Positions 34,263 through 43,945 of a stretch of 62,555 nucleotides of DNA are shown here, piece after piece; position 1 is the first letter of the stretch, and every line of letters starts with the position of its first letter. The stretch is from Oscillospiraceae bacterium (lineage in GTDB: Bacteria; Bacillota; Clostridia; Oscillospirales; Ruminococcaceae). The stretch covers positions 1-62,555 of the forward strand of contig JAJQGT010000028.1 in the NCBI GenBank assembly GCA_021201135.1, given 5' to 3'. The notes beneath the pieces are model-generated. The model saw nothing but the letters and a program-made list of their open reading frames with translations. It was not told where the DNA came from and did no database searches. The position numbers were made by a program, and so were the translations under genes.

Positions 34263-34676
34263 ATGATTTCCGTGCAGTATTGCACCTATGCTTTTTACAC
34301 CGACACCTACGGCGGGACGGCCATTACCAGCGAGAAAGCGTTTACCCGCTATGAGCTGTTGGCACGGGCCGTCATCGACCGGTTGACCTATGGCCGGTTA
34401 AAGCACATCACCAATGCCGCCGACATCCCGGAGGAAGTAATGTTTGCTGTCTGCGTTGCGGGTGACTATGCCTGCAACGCAGACGCTTACGGCGGTCACA
34501 CGGTTGCCAGCGAGACAGTCTCCAAACACAGCGTCAGCTACGGCGATACGGATTCCTCCGTTGAGGCTGGCATGGCCCGATGTGCTATGCAGTTCCTTGC
34601 AACCAGCTCTTGTAGCTGGATGCTCTATAAGGGGGTGTATCCGTTTGAGAGGCACAGACACCATCACCCTTTATAA
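34263..34676 (+). CDS. Head-tail connector (adaptor) protein
   Basis: 137 residues. FTRYELLARAVIDRLTYGRL, then VMFAVCVAGDYA and SYGDTDSS is the usual gp6/gp15-like adaptor arrangement: a helical bundle that binds under the portal. ATG at 34263; a GTG at 34272 has better spacing from GGGAG and may be the true start. Confidence 0.7.
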   Translation: MISVQYCTYAFYTDTYGGTAITSEKAFTRYELLARAVIDRLTYGRLKHITNAADIPEEVMFAVCVAGDYACNADAYGGHTVASETVSKHSVSYGDTDSSVEAGMARCAMQFLATSSCSWMLYKGVYPFERHRHHHPL

Positions 34677-35079
34677 CGCCATCAAGGGCGCTCACGGCGA
34701 CATTACCGCATGGCATAGGGTAGTAATCGCCAATGTCCATTTGGAGCCCGTGAAGGGCGCTGCAACGGCCTTCACGAACCGCTCAGAGCAGAGGAACTCC
34801 CTTGTCATGATCTGGGCCGAAGCCATTGCCAACCAGGGATTACAGTGCGTCACCAAGGATGTCCTGAGTGCCTTGGAGGACTATACCGGCTATTTTGCCC
34901 TGTGCAACGGTGACTACATCGTGCCGGGAATCTGTGACGGGATGCCGTCTGCCGGGCAGTCCATCAAGGCCTTTTTGCAGACCTATGACGTGCTACAGAT
35001 CACTGCTGTGGAGCGCTGTCTGTATGGCAGCCCCTACTTACAGCATTGGGAGGTGACGGTGGCATGGGCGCAGGCGTAA
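34645..35079 (+). CDS. Head closure / minor capsid protein
   Basis: 144 residues, TTG start with AAGGGGG 9 nt upstream. DTITLYNAIKGAHGDITAWHRVVIANVHLEPVKGA is beta-rich, like head-closure proteins that stack below the adaptor. Overlaps the adaptor and the next gene. Confidence 0.65.
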   Translation: MRGTDTITLYNAIKGAHGDITAWHRVVIANVHLEPVKGAATAFTNRSEQRNSLVMIWAEAIANQGLQCVTKDVLSALEDYTGYFALCNGDYIVPGICDGMPSAGQSIKAFLQTYDVLQITAVERCLYGSPYLQHWEVTVAWAQA

Positions 35080-35408
35080 AGGTCAAGGTGGATCTGGATG
35101 CGATTGATAAGATCAAGCTCCGGCATCTGCTGAATGAGAACGGCAAGGGCCAGGCGTTCCTTACCCATGAGGTACGGCGATTCAGTGACCCCTATGTGCC
35201 TATGCATATCGGCACATTGAAAGACAGCGCTCGTGAGGAGACGAACTGCATCGTCTATGTGCAGCCATACGCCGCAAGACAGTATTACTACAACGCTGGT
35301 GGCAATGGCCTCCGGGGAAAGTTGTGGGACAAGCGGATGATGGCCGACCACAAGAAGGACGTTGTTGATTCCGTGGCCGCTTATGTCGGCGGAAAGGGTA
35401 AGACGTAA
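35064..35408 (+). CDS. Minor capsid protein 2-like / HK97 gp10-like tail completion protein
   Basis: 114 residues. FLTHEVRRFSDPYVPMHIGTLKDSA and QPYAARQYYYNAGGNG is the signature of the minor capsid family (PF11114) that joins head and tail. GGGAGGTG precedes the ATG; the stop overlaps the next start. Confidence 0.75.
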   Translation: MGAGVKVKVDLDAIDKIKLRHLLNENGKGQAFLTHEVRRFSDPYVPMHIGTLKDSAREETNCIVYVQPYAARQYYYNAGGNGLRGKLWDKRMMADHKKDVVDSVAAYVGGKGKT

Positions 35409-35842
35409 TGAGCGACAGCCCCATCATTCAGAGCGTTCGGGATTTTATCGCCGGATGCCCCTATTTGTCCGAGTACAAGAGCCTGTTGGTTGACCGCCTG
35501 GAACCGGGGATTGAATCCTATTCCATTGATGCGATTCCCGCCTCCCCCATAATCAAGTATTACGCCAACGGGGACAGCGTCCGACAGTTCCAGTTCTATT
35601 TCTCCAGCACCGAGGCATACAGCCAGGAAATCCTGGATGAGATTGAGAACTCTGCTTTCTACGAGCATTTGGCCGCATGGATGGAGCAGAACACCAGGGC
35701 CAGAACCTTGCCGACCCTGTCCGGGGACAGGCTGGCGACTAAGCTCGAAGCTCTGACACACGGCTATGTAGCTACGACCGACCAAACCACTGCACGGTAT
35801 GTTATCCAGTGCAGACTGACCTATATTCAGAGAGGAGTATAA
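35408..35842 (+). CDS. Tail completion / tail terminator protein
   Basis: 144 residues. YLSEYKSLLVDRLEPGIESYSIDAIPASPIIKYYANGDSVRQFQFYFSSTEAYSQ (key blocks: DRL.PG..SYSID, QFQF.FSS.E.YSQ) fits the minor capsid C-terminal/tail terminator family that ends the tail tube. Confidence 0.72.
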   Translation: MSDSPIIQSVRDFIAGCPYLSEYKSLLVDRLEPGIESYSIDAIPASPIIKYYANGDSVRQFQFYFSSTEAYSQEILDEIENSAFYEHLAAWMEQNTRARTLPTLSGDRLATKLEALTHGYVATTDQTTARYVIQCRLTYIQRGV

Positions 35843-35845
35843 ACC

Positions 35846-36430
35846 ATGGCAGTAGATAGCACCCAGGTAGCCATCTCCGCACCGTCCTATCGGTTTGAGG
35901 AGCCTGACTACCTCAAGGTAAAGGGTACCTATTACCTCATGGGCACCGGTTTCACCCAGCTGGACGAGACCCACGGCGCCCAGGAGACCACCAAGACCTA
36001 TATCAACGACAAGACCTCCACGTCCTTCATCAAGGGCTATCAGCGGAAGTTCCCCTACAACTACGACTATATTCGGGAGCAGGTGGCCGTCAACGCTCTG
36101 CGGCAGGTGGGCCGCAAGTGTCTGACTGGCACTGACGCCATGTTTGAATATGTCCGGGTTGACCTCAAGGAGCCCAAGTCCTCCGATGCGAGCAATACCG
36201 CCTACTATGCCCGTCATTTCATCGTCTCTGCCATCCCCGACAGCGACACCGGTGAGGGTGCGTCCGAGATCATCGGCAGCGGCACCCTCAAGGCCGTAGG
36301 CGATATGACCGTGGGCTGGTTCGACATCTCCACCAAGGAGTTCACCGAGGATGAGAATGCCGATGTGGAGGACGTGACCGAGACCGCCACTGAGGATAGT
36401 ACCGAGGATGAGACTACCGAGGAGACCTAA
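35846..36430 (+). CDS. Major tail (tube) protein
   Basis: 194 residues. GTYYLMGTGFTQLDETHGAQETTKTYINDKTST, then GYQRKFPYNYDYI is the tube-protein pattern of Clostridia siphophages. The C-terminus is a Thr/Glu/Asp-rich tail. GAGAGGAG before ATG. It is followed by a terminator, consistent with a high-level transcript ending here. Confidence 0.82.
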   Translation: MAVDSTQVAISAPSYRFEEPDYLKVKGTYYLMGTGFTQLDETHGAQETTKTYINDKTSTSFIKGYQRKFPYNYDYIREQVAVNALRQVGRKCLTGTDAMFEYVRVDLKEPKSSDASNTAYYARHFIVSAIPDSDTGEGASEIIGSGTLKAVGDMTVGWFDISTKEFTEDENADVEDVTETATEDSTEDETTEET

Positions 36431-36454
36431 CCTCAGCACAGCATCATAATTCAC

Positions 36455-36499
36455 GGGAACCGTATTCAGGGTAAGGGCTGGCGGTTCCCCTTTTATTTT
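36455..36499 (+). terminator. Terminator after the major tail gene
   Basis: GGGAACCG / CGGTTCCC stem with a 19-nt loop and TTTTATTTT tail. Confidence 0.75.
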
Positions 36500-36516
36500 G
36501 AAAGGAGCAAAAGACA

Positions 36517-36963
36517 ATGGCTACTATTACGATTCTCAACCAGGAGTTCCCCAATGTGGATTTCAATGATTATGAGGTTTCCAAGGCTTATGAGCAGGCG
36601 ATGTCCATGTTGAAAGCATGGGAGAGCCCCGCCAACGGCAGCCGGACAGAGGAAATCAAGGCTTACTGTGAGCTGATTAACCGGTGTCTCAATGTGGTGC
36701 TGGGCGAAGATGCCGCCGAGCGCCTTTTCGGAGGCAAGCTCAACCTTAAACTGGCTACCGAGGCTATGATCCAGTTGGTCAAGGCTCAGAGGGCGTCTGA
36801 TGCTGAGGTGAACACCATGATTAACGAAATCAACAGAGAGGCCCAGGGCAACAAGAACCGTGAGCAGCGTCGGGCAGAGGCCCAGGGAAAGCACAAGGGC
36901 AAGAAGGGCAAGAAGCAGCGCTACCAGCAACCCGTCCTGAATCTCCCGATGGATGAGGGATGA
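36517..36963 (+). CDS. Tail assembly chaperone (gpG-like)
   Basis: 148 residues, small helical acidic protein with a basic C-terminus (EQRRAEAQGKHKGKKGKKQR). It lies between tube and Gp15 genes and before the tape measure, the standard place for tail chaperones. I see no clear slippery site for a programmed frameshift; instead it overlaps the next gene by 4 bp. Confidence 0.7.
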   Translation: MATITILNQEFPNVDFNDYEVSKAYEQAMSMLKAWESPANGSRTEEIKAYCELINRCLNVVLGEDAAERLFGGKLNLKLATEAMIQLVKAQRASDAEVNTMINEINREAQGNKNREQRRAEAQGKHKGKKGKKQRYQQPVLNLPMDEG

Positions 36964-37652
36964 GCACCTTTCAGGGTGCGCTCCCCACGTCCCTTACAAT
37001 TCGGGGGAAGGACTACCCCATCCACACCGATTATCGCACCTGGACGCAGTTCGAGCAGATCATGCTCGGAACCGGCCAGAGCGACCAGGAAAAGCTAAAG
37101 CAAGTCCTCTTGCTCGTGTTCATCGACCCTATGCTCCTGCCTGATAACTCCGGGCAGGAGCTTTTGGATGCCCTGATCTGGTTCTACCAGGGGGGCGACA
37201 AAAAGCTGAATCGCTACCAGCAGGCCCGGATTTCCCGGATGCAGAGCGAGAACGACGAGCGCAGAGAAAAGGGCCTCCCTCCTAAGAGAGAAGCCCAGTA
37301 TTACGACTATGACTATGACGCTGACCTGATCGTGAGCGCATTTCTCCAGCAGTACAACATTGAGCTGGGGGCCGACAGTGACCTGCATTGGTGGCGATTC
37401 CACGCACTGTTTTCCGGGCTGATGGAGGACACGCTGTTTGCAAAGGTGCTGGGGTATAGGGCGATAAAAATCTCGAAGGACATGACCGATTCGCAGAAGA
37501 AATTCTACAAGAAGATGAAGGAAGTCTATGCCTTGCCTGTTGCAGATGAAGAAGCCAAGCGTGCGTCTGCATTGGAAGAAGCTCTGATTAAGGGCGATGC
37601 AAAGGCACTGGCCGAATTGCTCCGGGGGAGCGGCAGCAATTCCAACACATGA
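36960..37652 (+). CDS. Gp15-family tail assembly protein
   Basis: 230 residues. TSLTIRGKDYPIHTDYRTWTQFEQIM opens the phage Gp15 family, with YDYDYDADLIVSAFLQQYNIEL and LHWWRFHALFSGLMEDTLFAKVLGYRAI following. Second tail chaperone, coating the tape measure during tail polymerisation. Confidence 0.85.
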   Translation: MSTFQGALPTSLTIRGKDYPIHTDYRTWTQFEQIMLGTGQSDQEKLKQVLLLVFIDPMLLPDNSGQELLDALIWFYQGGDKKLNRYQQARISRMQSENDERREKGLPPKREAQYYDYDYDADLIVSAFLQQYNIELGADSDLHWWRFHALFSGLMEDTLFAKVLGYRAIKISKDMTDSQKKFYKKMKEVYALPVADEEAKRASALEEALIKGDAKALAELLRGSGSNSNT

Positions 37653-37681
37653 TACTCCCATAGAGAAAGGTGGTGAGCCCA

Positions 37682-40600
37682 TTGTCTGACGGAACCGTAA
37701 CGATAAGCACCGACCTTGATTCTTCGGGGTTTGAAGCAGGACTAAATAGCCTATCCAGTCTGAGTGTCGCTGCCGGGAATCTGATTGCCCAGGCGGTAAC
37801 GAAATTGGTCGACGGGATTGTGTCTTTTGGCACGTCTGCTATTCAAGCCGGCATGGATTTTGACAGCGCCATGTCTCAGCTTGCCGCCACGATGGGCACA
37901 ACGACAGACCAGATTTCCGAACTGGAGGAAAAGGCAAAGGAGCTAGGTGCTTCCACCTCTTTCTCCGCTACGGAAGCTGCCGAAGGCCTGAACATTCTGG
38001 CCCAGGCAGGCTATAACGCCACCGAGCAAGTTGGGATGATTGATTCCGTCCTTGACCTGGCTGCGGCTGGCGCAACGACAATGGACAACGCCGCTACATA
38101 TCTAACGACCACGCTGAAAGGCTACTGCGTGGCATCGGAAGATGTCGGCGACATGACCACCTACTATTCCAACCTGATTGCCAAGGGCGCAACACTGGTC
38201 AATACCAGCGTGGATGAACTTGGTACGGCTATGGCTGATTCGGCGGCAAACGCCAATGCATACAGCCAGAGCGTGGAAACGACTACCACTGCTTTGCTGG
38301 CACTGGCAGACGGCGGTTACACCGGCTCCGAGGCCGCAACTGGCCTGAACCGTGTTATGCAGTCTCTCTATGCGCCTACTGATTTGGCGGCAACAGCTCT
38401 AAAATCTCTGGGCGTGTCCTGCTATGATGAGGCTGGCAATGCACGGGATTTGCTGGATGTCATTGAGGATCTGGAAAGTGCTACTGCCGATTTGACCGAG
38501 GAAGAAACCAACTCTTACCTCCAGACCATCCTTGGCACCTACGGTCTAAAGGCATACAACGCCATCACAACCAAGAGTGCAGAGGATATCGACGAACTGA
38601 CCGCAAGCCTGATTGACTGCGAGAATGCAGCATCGAGCATGGCTGCCACACAGCTGGACAACCTGGAAGGGCAGATTACGATTTGCAAGTCTGCCTTAGA
38701 GGGCTTGGAGATTGCCATTTCTGACGAGCTTTCGCCTACCCTTAGTGAGTTCGTCCAGTTTGGTACAGACCAGCTTGGCGTGCTGACAGACGCCATTGGA
38801 GAGGGTGGATTACAGGGTGGCATAGAGGCCATCGGGACGGTGCTTGCCAATCTGCTGACCTATATCGGAGAGCTGGCCCCGTCGATCATCGACACGGCAA
38901 CCAACCTGATTCACAACTTCTGCGAGGGCCTGAAAGACACCGCCACAACCAACTCAGCAGCTACCAGCGTTGTGGGGAATCTAATCTCTGCCATTATCAG
39001 TTGTGCAGGAGATATTTGGTCTACCGCTCTTGTGCTGTTGACCAGCTTTGTCCAGGGCATAGCTGATTCCGTACCAGATATTATGGCGTCTGGGGTAGAT
39101 ATGATAACTGCCCTCTTAGACACCATAGAGGAATATGCGCCCCAGCTGATAACATCAGCAGCGAGTATTATCTCAACGTTTGTGACGGGATTGGGCAGTG
39201 GCTTGCCAGATTTGGTGTCTAAGGGCGCCGAACTTTTGGGGACTGTTGTCCAGGCAATCTTGGACGAACTGCCGGGCGTTGTTTCTGCTGCGGCAGAGGC
39301 GGTTGAAAGCTTTGCGACAGGGCTTATCGACAATCTACCGAATGTTGTTTCCGCAGCGCAAGAGATTCTTCCGCAGTTTGTCTCCACCATTACGGGATCT
39401 CTGTCTACCCTGTCTACAGCAGCAGTAAACATTATGACCAGCTTGGGGTCGTATCTGCAAGAGAATCTCCCGACGATCCTGGAAACCGGGTTAACGGCTT
39501 TGATGGAGCTGACCGCTTCGCTGCGGGAAAATGCGGGGGTGCTGGTAGACGGCGCTCTGGCAATGATCGAATCCATCGCCACCGGCCTTATTGACAGTCT
39601 GCCGACCCTGATTGAGACGGTGCCAACGATTGTCAGCAACATTGCGAATATCATCAATGATAACGCTCCGAAGCTGCTGGAGACCGCATTTAACCTGATT
39701 GTGCAACTGGGGCAAGGGCTGATTGAAGCCATTCCAACACTGATTGAAAATATCCCGCAAATCATCCAGGCAATCGTGGACGTGTTCACGGCGTTCAACT
39801 GGCTCGACCTGGGCAGCAAGGTTATGACCCTCTTCAAGAACGGCATAACCAGCATGATCTCAGCCCTAAAGGGCGCAGGCAAAGATGTCCTGAATTCGAT
39901 ATACGATGCAATTAAATCATTGCCGTCGAAATTGATGTCTCTGGGCAAGAATGCAGGTACGTTTCTGAAAAATGGACTGTCTGCGATGATTGGAGCAATC
40001 AAATCAGTAAGCAGTAATATCCTCAGCACCATCGTATCAGCAATCAGTAGTTTGCCCTCTAAGCTGCTGACGCTGGGAAAAAATGCTATGACATTCCTAA
40101 AGAATGGCATTTCCAGCATGATTTCCAGCATTGCCAGCACTGTCGGCACGATTGCAGACACGATAGTAAACTATTTCATGAACCTCCCATCAGAGATGGT
40201 GTCAATCGGCAAGAACATCATAAATGGTCTTATTAGTGGCATCACCTCTATGGTATCAAGTTTGTACAGCAGTATCAAAAATGCTTTGTCCGGGTTGGTA
40301 GACAAGGCAAAGAGCGCCCTTGGCATCAACTCCCCGTCCAAGGTCATGGAGGAAGAAGTTGGCGTCTATATCCCCTCCGGCGTTGCCGTTGGCGTTGAGA
40401 AAAACGCCGCTGTCGCTGAAGAAGCTGTGGAGGATATGGCAGACGGCATGGTTGCCGCTGCCGCCGATACCAGCGCCTACGAGGAAGCCGGAGAAGCCGC
40501 TGCCGCTGCTATGGCGGACGGCGTAGAAGCTGCTACTGCGGATACGTCCGGCATGACCCTTGACATCGACGCCAAAACGGACGCCTTGCAAGAGAAGCTG

Positions 40601-40873
40601 GACAGCCTGACGGCAAAGGTGTCTGTGGCCCTGCCTGACATCTCCACATTCCTCTCCCGTCTGGAGGCCGTTGTCGCTCTCCGGGTGGAGGAAGTCACCG
40701 CCACGATCACCGCAAAGACCAATAACGGCGTGGATGTTGTGGACACCCAGGACAGTGACCGGTTCGACTATGAGGCCCTGGCAAAAGCCATTATCCAGGC
40801 GTTTATCGCTGCGGGTGTCGCCGTCAAGGTCAACGAGCGGGAGCTTGGCCGTCTGATCGCCAAGTACGCATAA
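37682..40873 (+). CDS. Tail tape measure protein
   Basis: 1063 residues, TTG start after AAAGGTGGTGAG. The N-terminal TP901-type block (DSAMSQLAATMGTTTDQISELEEKAKELGASTSFSATEAAEG...) is followed by a long hydrophobic helical middle and repeated motifs ending SLGKNAGTFLKNGLSAMI (three to four copies around 735-860). The acidic C-terminus has GINSPSKVMEEEVGVYIPSGVAVG. It sets tail length and probably forms the DNA channel during ejection. At about 1 kb of protein it predicts a tail near 150 nm by the usual ratio (inference). Confidence 0.92.
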   Translation: MSDGTVTISTDLDSSGFEAGLNSLSSLSVAAGNLIAQAVTKLVDGIVSFGTSAIQAGMDFDSAMSQLAATMGTTTDQISELEEKAKELGASTSFSATEAAEGLNILAQAGYNATEQVGMIDSVLDLAAAGATTMDNAATYLTTTLKGYCVASEDVGDMTTYYSNLIAKGATLVNTSVDELGTAMADSAANANAYSQSVETTTTALLALADGGYTGSEAATGLNRVMQSLYAPTDLAATALKSLGVSCYDEAGNARDLLDVIEDLESATADLTEEETNSYLQTILGTYGLKAYNAITTKSAEDIDELTASLIDCENAASSMAATQLDNLEGQITICKSALEGLEIAISDELSPTLSEFVQFGTDQLGVLTDAIGEGGLQGGIEAIGTVLANLLTYIGELAPSIIDTATNLIHNFCEGLKDTATTNSAATSVVGNLISAIISCAGDIWSTALVLLTSFVQGIADSVPDIMASGVDMITALLDTIEEYAPQLITSAASIISTFVTGLGSGLPDLVSKGAELLGTVVQAILDELPGVVSAAAEAVESFATGLIDNLPNVVSAAQEILPQFVSTITGSLSTLSTAAVNIMTSLGSYLQENLPTILETGLTALMELTASLRENAGVLVDGALAMIESIATGLIDSLPTLIETVPTIVSNIANIINDNAPKLLETAFNLIVQLGQGLIEAIPTLIENIPQIIQAIVDVFTAFNWLDLGSKVMTLFKNGITSMISALKGAGKDVLNSIYDAIKSLPSKLMSLGKNAGTFLKNGLSAMIGAIKSVSSNILSTIVSAISSLPSKLLTLGKNAMTFLKNGISSMISSIASTVGTIADTIVNYFMNLPSEMVSIGKNIINGLISGITSMVSSLYSSIKNALSGLVDKAKSALGINSPSKVMEEEVGVYIPSGVAVGVEKNAAVAEEAVEDMADGMVAAAADTSAYEEAGEAAAAAMADGVEAATADTSGMTLDIDAKTDALQEKLDSLTAKVSVALPDISTFLSRLEAVVALRVEEVTATITAKTNNGVDVVDTQDSDRFDYEALAKAIIQAFIAAGVAVKVNERELGRLIAKYA

Positions 40874-40885
40874 GGGGGGATTGGT

Positions 40886-41788
40886 TTGAAGCATACAGTT
40901 AAGTACGTCAACGGCAAGGGCGATGTGATAGATTTTACCGCTGGCCTGATGAACGCTGACGGCTCTATCAATCCCTACCATCTTGTGTCCGGCACCTTCA
41001 TGGACTATGAGCTGGACTACAACAGCTCGGACGATTACCGGCTGCGAGGCTCCAAAATAACCGCATTCAAGCGCAGCGCAACGGACTTCACTCTGGAGCT
41101 GGATGTGCTGGCGGCGACAGAGGCGGTCTACATCTCCGCTATCAATGCCCTGCATGATATTGTGGACTACGATGTGGATGCGCAGGTTCCCGGAACGCTC
41201 TATGTGGACGGGAGCTACATCAAGTGCTATATCCGGGCAAGCAGCAAAGAGGACTGGGAAAGCCCGGTTCTCTTTTTGTCTGTCACTCTGACCGCCGTTG
41301 CGGAGTTTCCCGCATGGTGGACGGAGAAAGCCTATTCCTTTGCGGCTATAGAAGCCACGGAGGAAGCGGAGGAAGATGATTTTGTCGTGGCCGTAGGAGA
41401 CAGCGAGGAGGCAGACTTCCCGTATGAGTTCCTGAACGGCACCACGACCCGAATCATCAACAACGCCTCTGCCTACAAGACATCCTACTACATCCTGCGC
41501 ATCTACGGGCCGTGTACCAATCCGACAGTTACCATCGGGAGCCTGACGGTGGAGGTGAATGTGACCTTGGGCGTAAATGACGTGCTGGAGATCAACAGCT
41601 ACGAGCGCACCATTACCGTCACCAATACCAAGAGCGGCGTCGTGACAAACGCCTTTGGCAGTCGCAGTCGGGAGGTGGACATCTTCACCCGCATTGATAC
41701 GGGCTATGTGTCCGTCTACACCAGCAGCGACTTCGCCTTTGACCTGGTTCTGCTGGACAAGAGGAGTGAGCCGCTATGGACATCATAA
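40886..41788 (+). CDS. Distal tail protein (Dit)
   Basis: 300 residues, TTG start with AAGGGGGG upstream. The N-terminal ring domain with SGTFMDYELDYNSSDDYRLRG and the beta-rich C-terminal part fit Dit proteins that join tube and baseplate. Overlaps the next gene by 13 bp. Confidence 0.78.
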   Translation: MKHTVKYVNGKGDVIDFTAGLMNADGSINPYHLVSGTFMDYELDYNSSDDYRLRGSKITAFKRSATDFTLELDVLAATEAVYISAINALHDIVDYDVDAQVPGTLYVDGSYIKCYIRASSKEDWESPVLFLSVTLTAVAEFPAWWTEKAYSFAAIEATEEAEEDDFVVAVGDSEEADFPYEFLNGTTTRIINNASAYKTSYYILRIYGPCTNPTVTIGSLTVEVNVTLGVNDVLEINSYERTITVTNTKSGVVTNAFGSRSREVDIFTRIDTGYVSVYTSSDFAFDLVLLDKRSEPLWTS

Positions 41789-42752
41789 TCGCCAATGCAG
41801 ACGGCTACGAGCTTGGCTACCTGACCGGCATCCAGCAGTTTGATTTGGACACCACAAACTCCTACGACTTTGAAATCCAGATGGATTTGACGGCCTTTGC
41901 CGCCTCCGGCTACACCTACGGCTACCGGGTCTATTGCCCGGAGACGGAGTTCGGCGGGACGATCTCCGACATTGAGATTGTATCGTCTGAATCTATGGCT
42001 TACATTCGGGGCGACACCTGGCGAGGGATGCTGCGGAAAAAGATCATCTGCCCTCCCGATGGAGAGGACTACATGATTGAGACCGGCGAGGCCCACGCCA
42101 TAATGCGTGACCTGGTCGGCACCGCCTTTGGCGACCTAATCGCAGTCGATTCCAGCACCAGCGCCTACACCATCAACAAGTATCAGTTCAACCGATACTG
42201 CACGATGGAGGAGGGCTTTACCGCCATGCTGGAGAGCGTAGGGGCGAAGCTGGTCATTATCTATGACCAGGACGCAGGCCAGGCCATCCTCAGCGCAGCA
42301 GCGATTGAGACCCACGGCGAGGAGTACACGGACGACCAAATACACCTGGCCGTCCGTGACTATCGCCGGGGCATCAATCACCTTATCTGTCTGGGCAGGG
42401 CGATTTGGCCGAGCGGGAGCGCATCGACCTGTATGTGGACGCTGACGGCAACATCAGCACCACACAGTATTATACCGGCCTGGATGAGCGGGTGGATGTC
42501 TATGACTACAGCAGTGCGGAATCCACAGAGGAGCTACAGACAGGCGGCGAAAAGAAACTGCAAGAGCTGATGGATTACACTACGGCAAGCTTGGACGTGG
42601 AGAACGTGACAGACCTGCTCGTGGGTGACTATGTATCGGCTACAGAAACCATGACAGATATGACCGTCTCCGAACAGGTCACAGGGCTCACCCTGAAAAT
42701 CACCAACGGAGAGCCGACTATCACATACAAACTGGGAGATGATGACGCATGA
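41776..42752 (+). pseudogene. Tail/baseplate protein (Gp37-like, Tal region) broken by a -1 frameshift
   Basis: Frame one runs from ATG 41776 (IIIANADGYELGYLTGIQQFDLD) to HLICLGRA, then out-of-character residues up to 42570. The natural continuation GDLAERERIDLYVDADG...YKLGDDDA is in the next frame and ends at 42750-42752. Loss of one C near 42394 (GGGCAGG for GGGCCAGG) restores a 325-residue protein of the siphovirus Gp37-like family. No classical slippery heptamer is visible, so a mutation or a base-call error is preferred over programmed shifting. Confidence 0.7.
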
Positions 42753-43933
42753 ATCTTGTGACAGGCTATCGGGGGACGAAACACGTCACCTCTGCTGACA
42801 TGGCCGCCTTTAACCGGGTCATATTCGGTGACGGCGATTATGTCATACAAACCGGAGACTGCCTTGCAGCCTCCTACAGTGACACCAACATTCTCCGCAT
42901 CTCGGACGGCGAAATGCTCATCCAGGGGCATCACGCCCGTATCGAGGTCGGGGATTATGTGGAGGTCACGCTGACAGACGGCACTTCCGGGACGTACCGG
43001 AAGGACTACATCGTGGCAGAATACGTCAAAGCATCGGACGGCACGGAGAGCGTCACCATCAAGGACATCGTGGGCGAGGAAGCGTCCTCTGCAAGCGCAG
43101 CCACACTCCCCACGCTGACGATGGAGGACTTGACGCAGTACGGGGATACCCGACAGGTGGCCCTTTACACCGTCACCTTTTCCGGTTTGTCTGCCGGAGA
43201 CCCGGTGCAGGTGTTCAGCACGGTCAAGGATCTGCAAACCCAGATCGGCGATGTAAACGACACCCTGACCACCAAAATCAACAGCGTCAATACGTCCCTG
43301 ACCACGCTTATCAATGCGAAGCAGGCAACCATCACCGGGGCCGCTACTACGGTAACGACTTCCAACCTGACCGCATCCAGGGCGCTTGTCTCTAATAGCT
43401 CCGGAAAAATCGCTGTCAGCTCCGCCACATTGACGGAGCTTTCTTATTTGTCCGGCCTGACCGGTAAGGTGCAGACACAGTTAGACAAGTTTACCACCTG
43501 GGCAAACAAAATCGGGCGGTATTACGATACTGCATCTGCGGTGTCGCTTGCCTCCAGCTGGTCTTATTCCTATCTGAAACTGGTAAATGGAACACTGTCC
43601 GCAAGCGGTGGTAATACGTCCTCTACCGTTTCCGGTGGCTATTGGATAGCACCATTCAGCTGCTTCGTTGTAGCTGTTGCTCTTGTGACTTTCTCCGCAT
43701 CCTCAAGCGGGTCAAGGGCAGTGAGGCTTGCAAGACTGGATTCCAGCGATAATGCTACTGGAACATTGGGAGAGGTAAAGATTCCTGGCATCAACCATGA
43801 GCAGCAGATTTCTGTCTCCGGAGCTGAATCAATGTCTTCCGGGGATAAACTGGCAATCCGGGTTGCCCAGGACAGCGGCAAGTCCCTGACCGTATCCGGC
43901 ACTATCCGCATCCTAATCATTCCGAATCTGTAA
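42749..43933 (+). CDS. Baseplate/tail fibre protein
   Basis: 394 residues. The N-terminal domain (TSADMAAFNRVIFGDGDYVIQTGD, ILRISDGEMLIQGHHARIEVG) is a common baseplate attachment part of Clostridia phages. The middle has coiled-coil and collagen-free Thr/Ser repeats (TKINSVNTSLTTLINAKQATITG), and the end is a beta-sandwich-like head. ATGA overlap with the previous gene. Confidence 0.72.
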   Translation: MNLVTGYRGTKHVTSADMAAFNRVIFGDGDYVIQTGDCLAASYSDTNILRISDGEMLIQGHHARIEVGDYVEVTLTDGTSGTYRKDYIVAEYVKASDGTESVTIKDIVGEEASSASAATLPTLTMEDLTQYGDTRQVALYTVTFSGLSAGDPVQVFSTVKDLQTQIGDVNDTLTTKINSVNTSLTTLINAKQATITGAATTVTTSNLTASRALVSNSSGKIAVSSATLTELSYLSGLTGKVQTQLDKFTTWANKIGRYYDTASAVSLASSWSYSYLKLVNGTLSASGGNTSSTVSGGYWIAPFSCFVVAVALVTFSASSSGSRAVRLARLDSSDNATGTLGEVKIPGINHEQQISVSGAESMSSGDKLAIRVAQDSGKSLTVSGTIRILIIPNL

Positions 43934-43945
43934 GGGGGGATAATC

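Noticed and set aside
36517-37652. Programmed frameshift in the tail chaperones
   Set aside because: No convincing slippery heptamer was seen near the gene junction, and the second protein has its own ATG in a 4-bp overlap.
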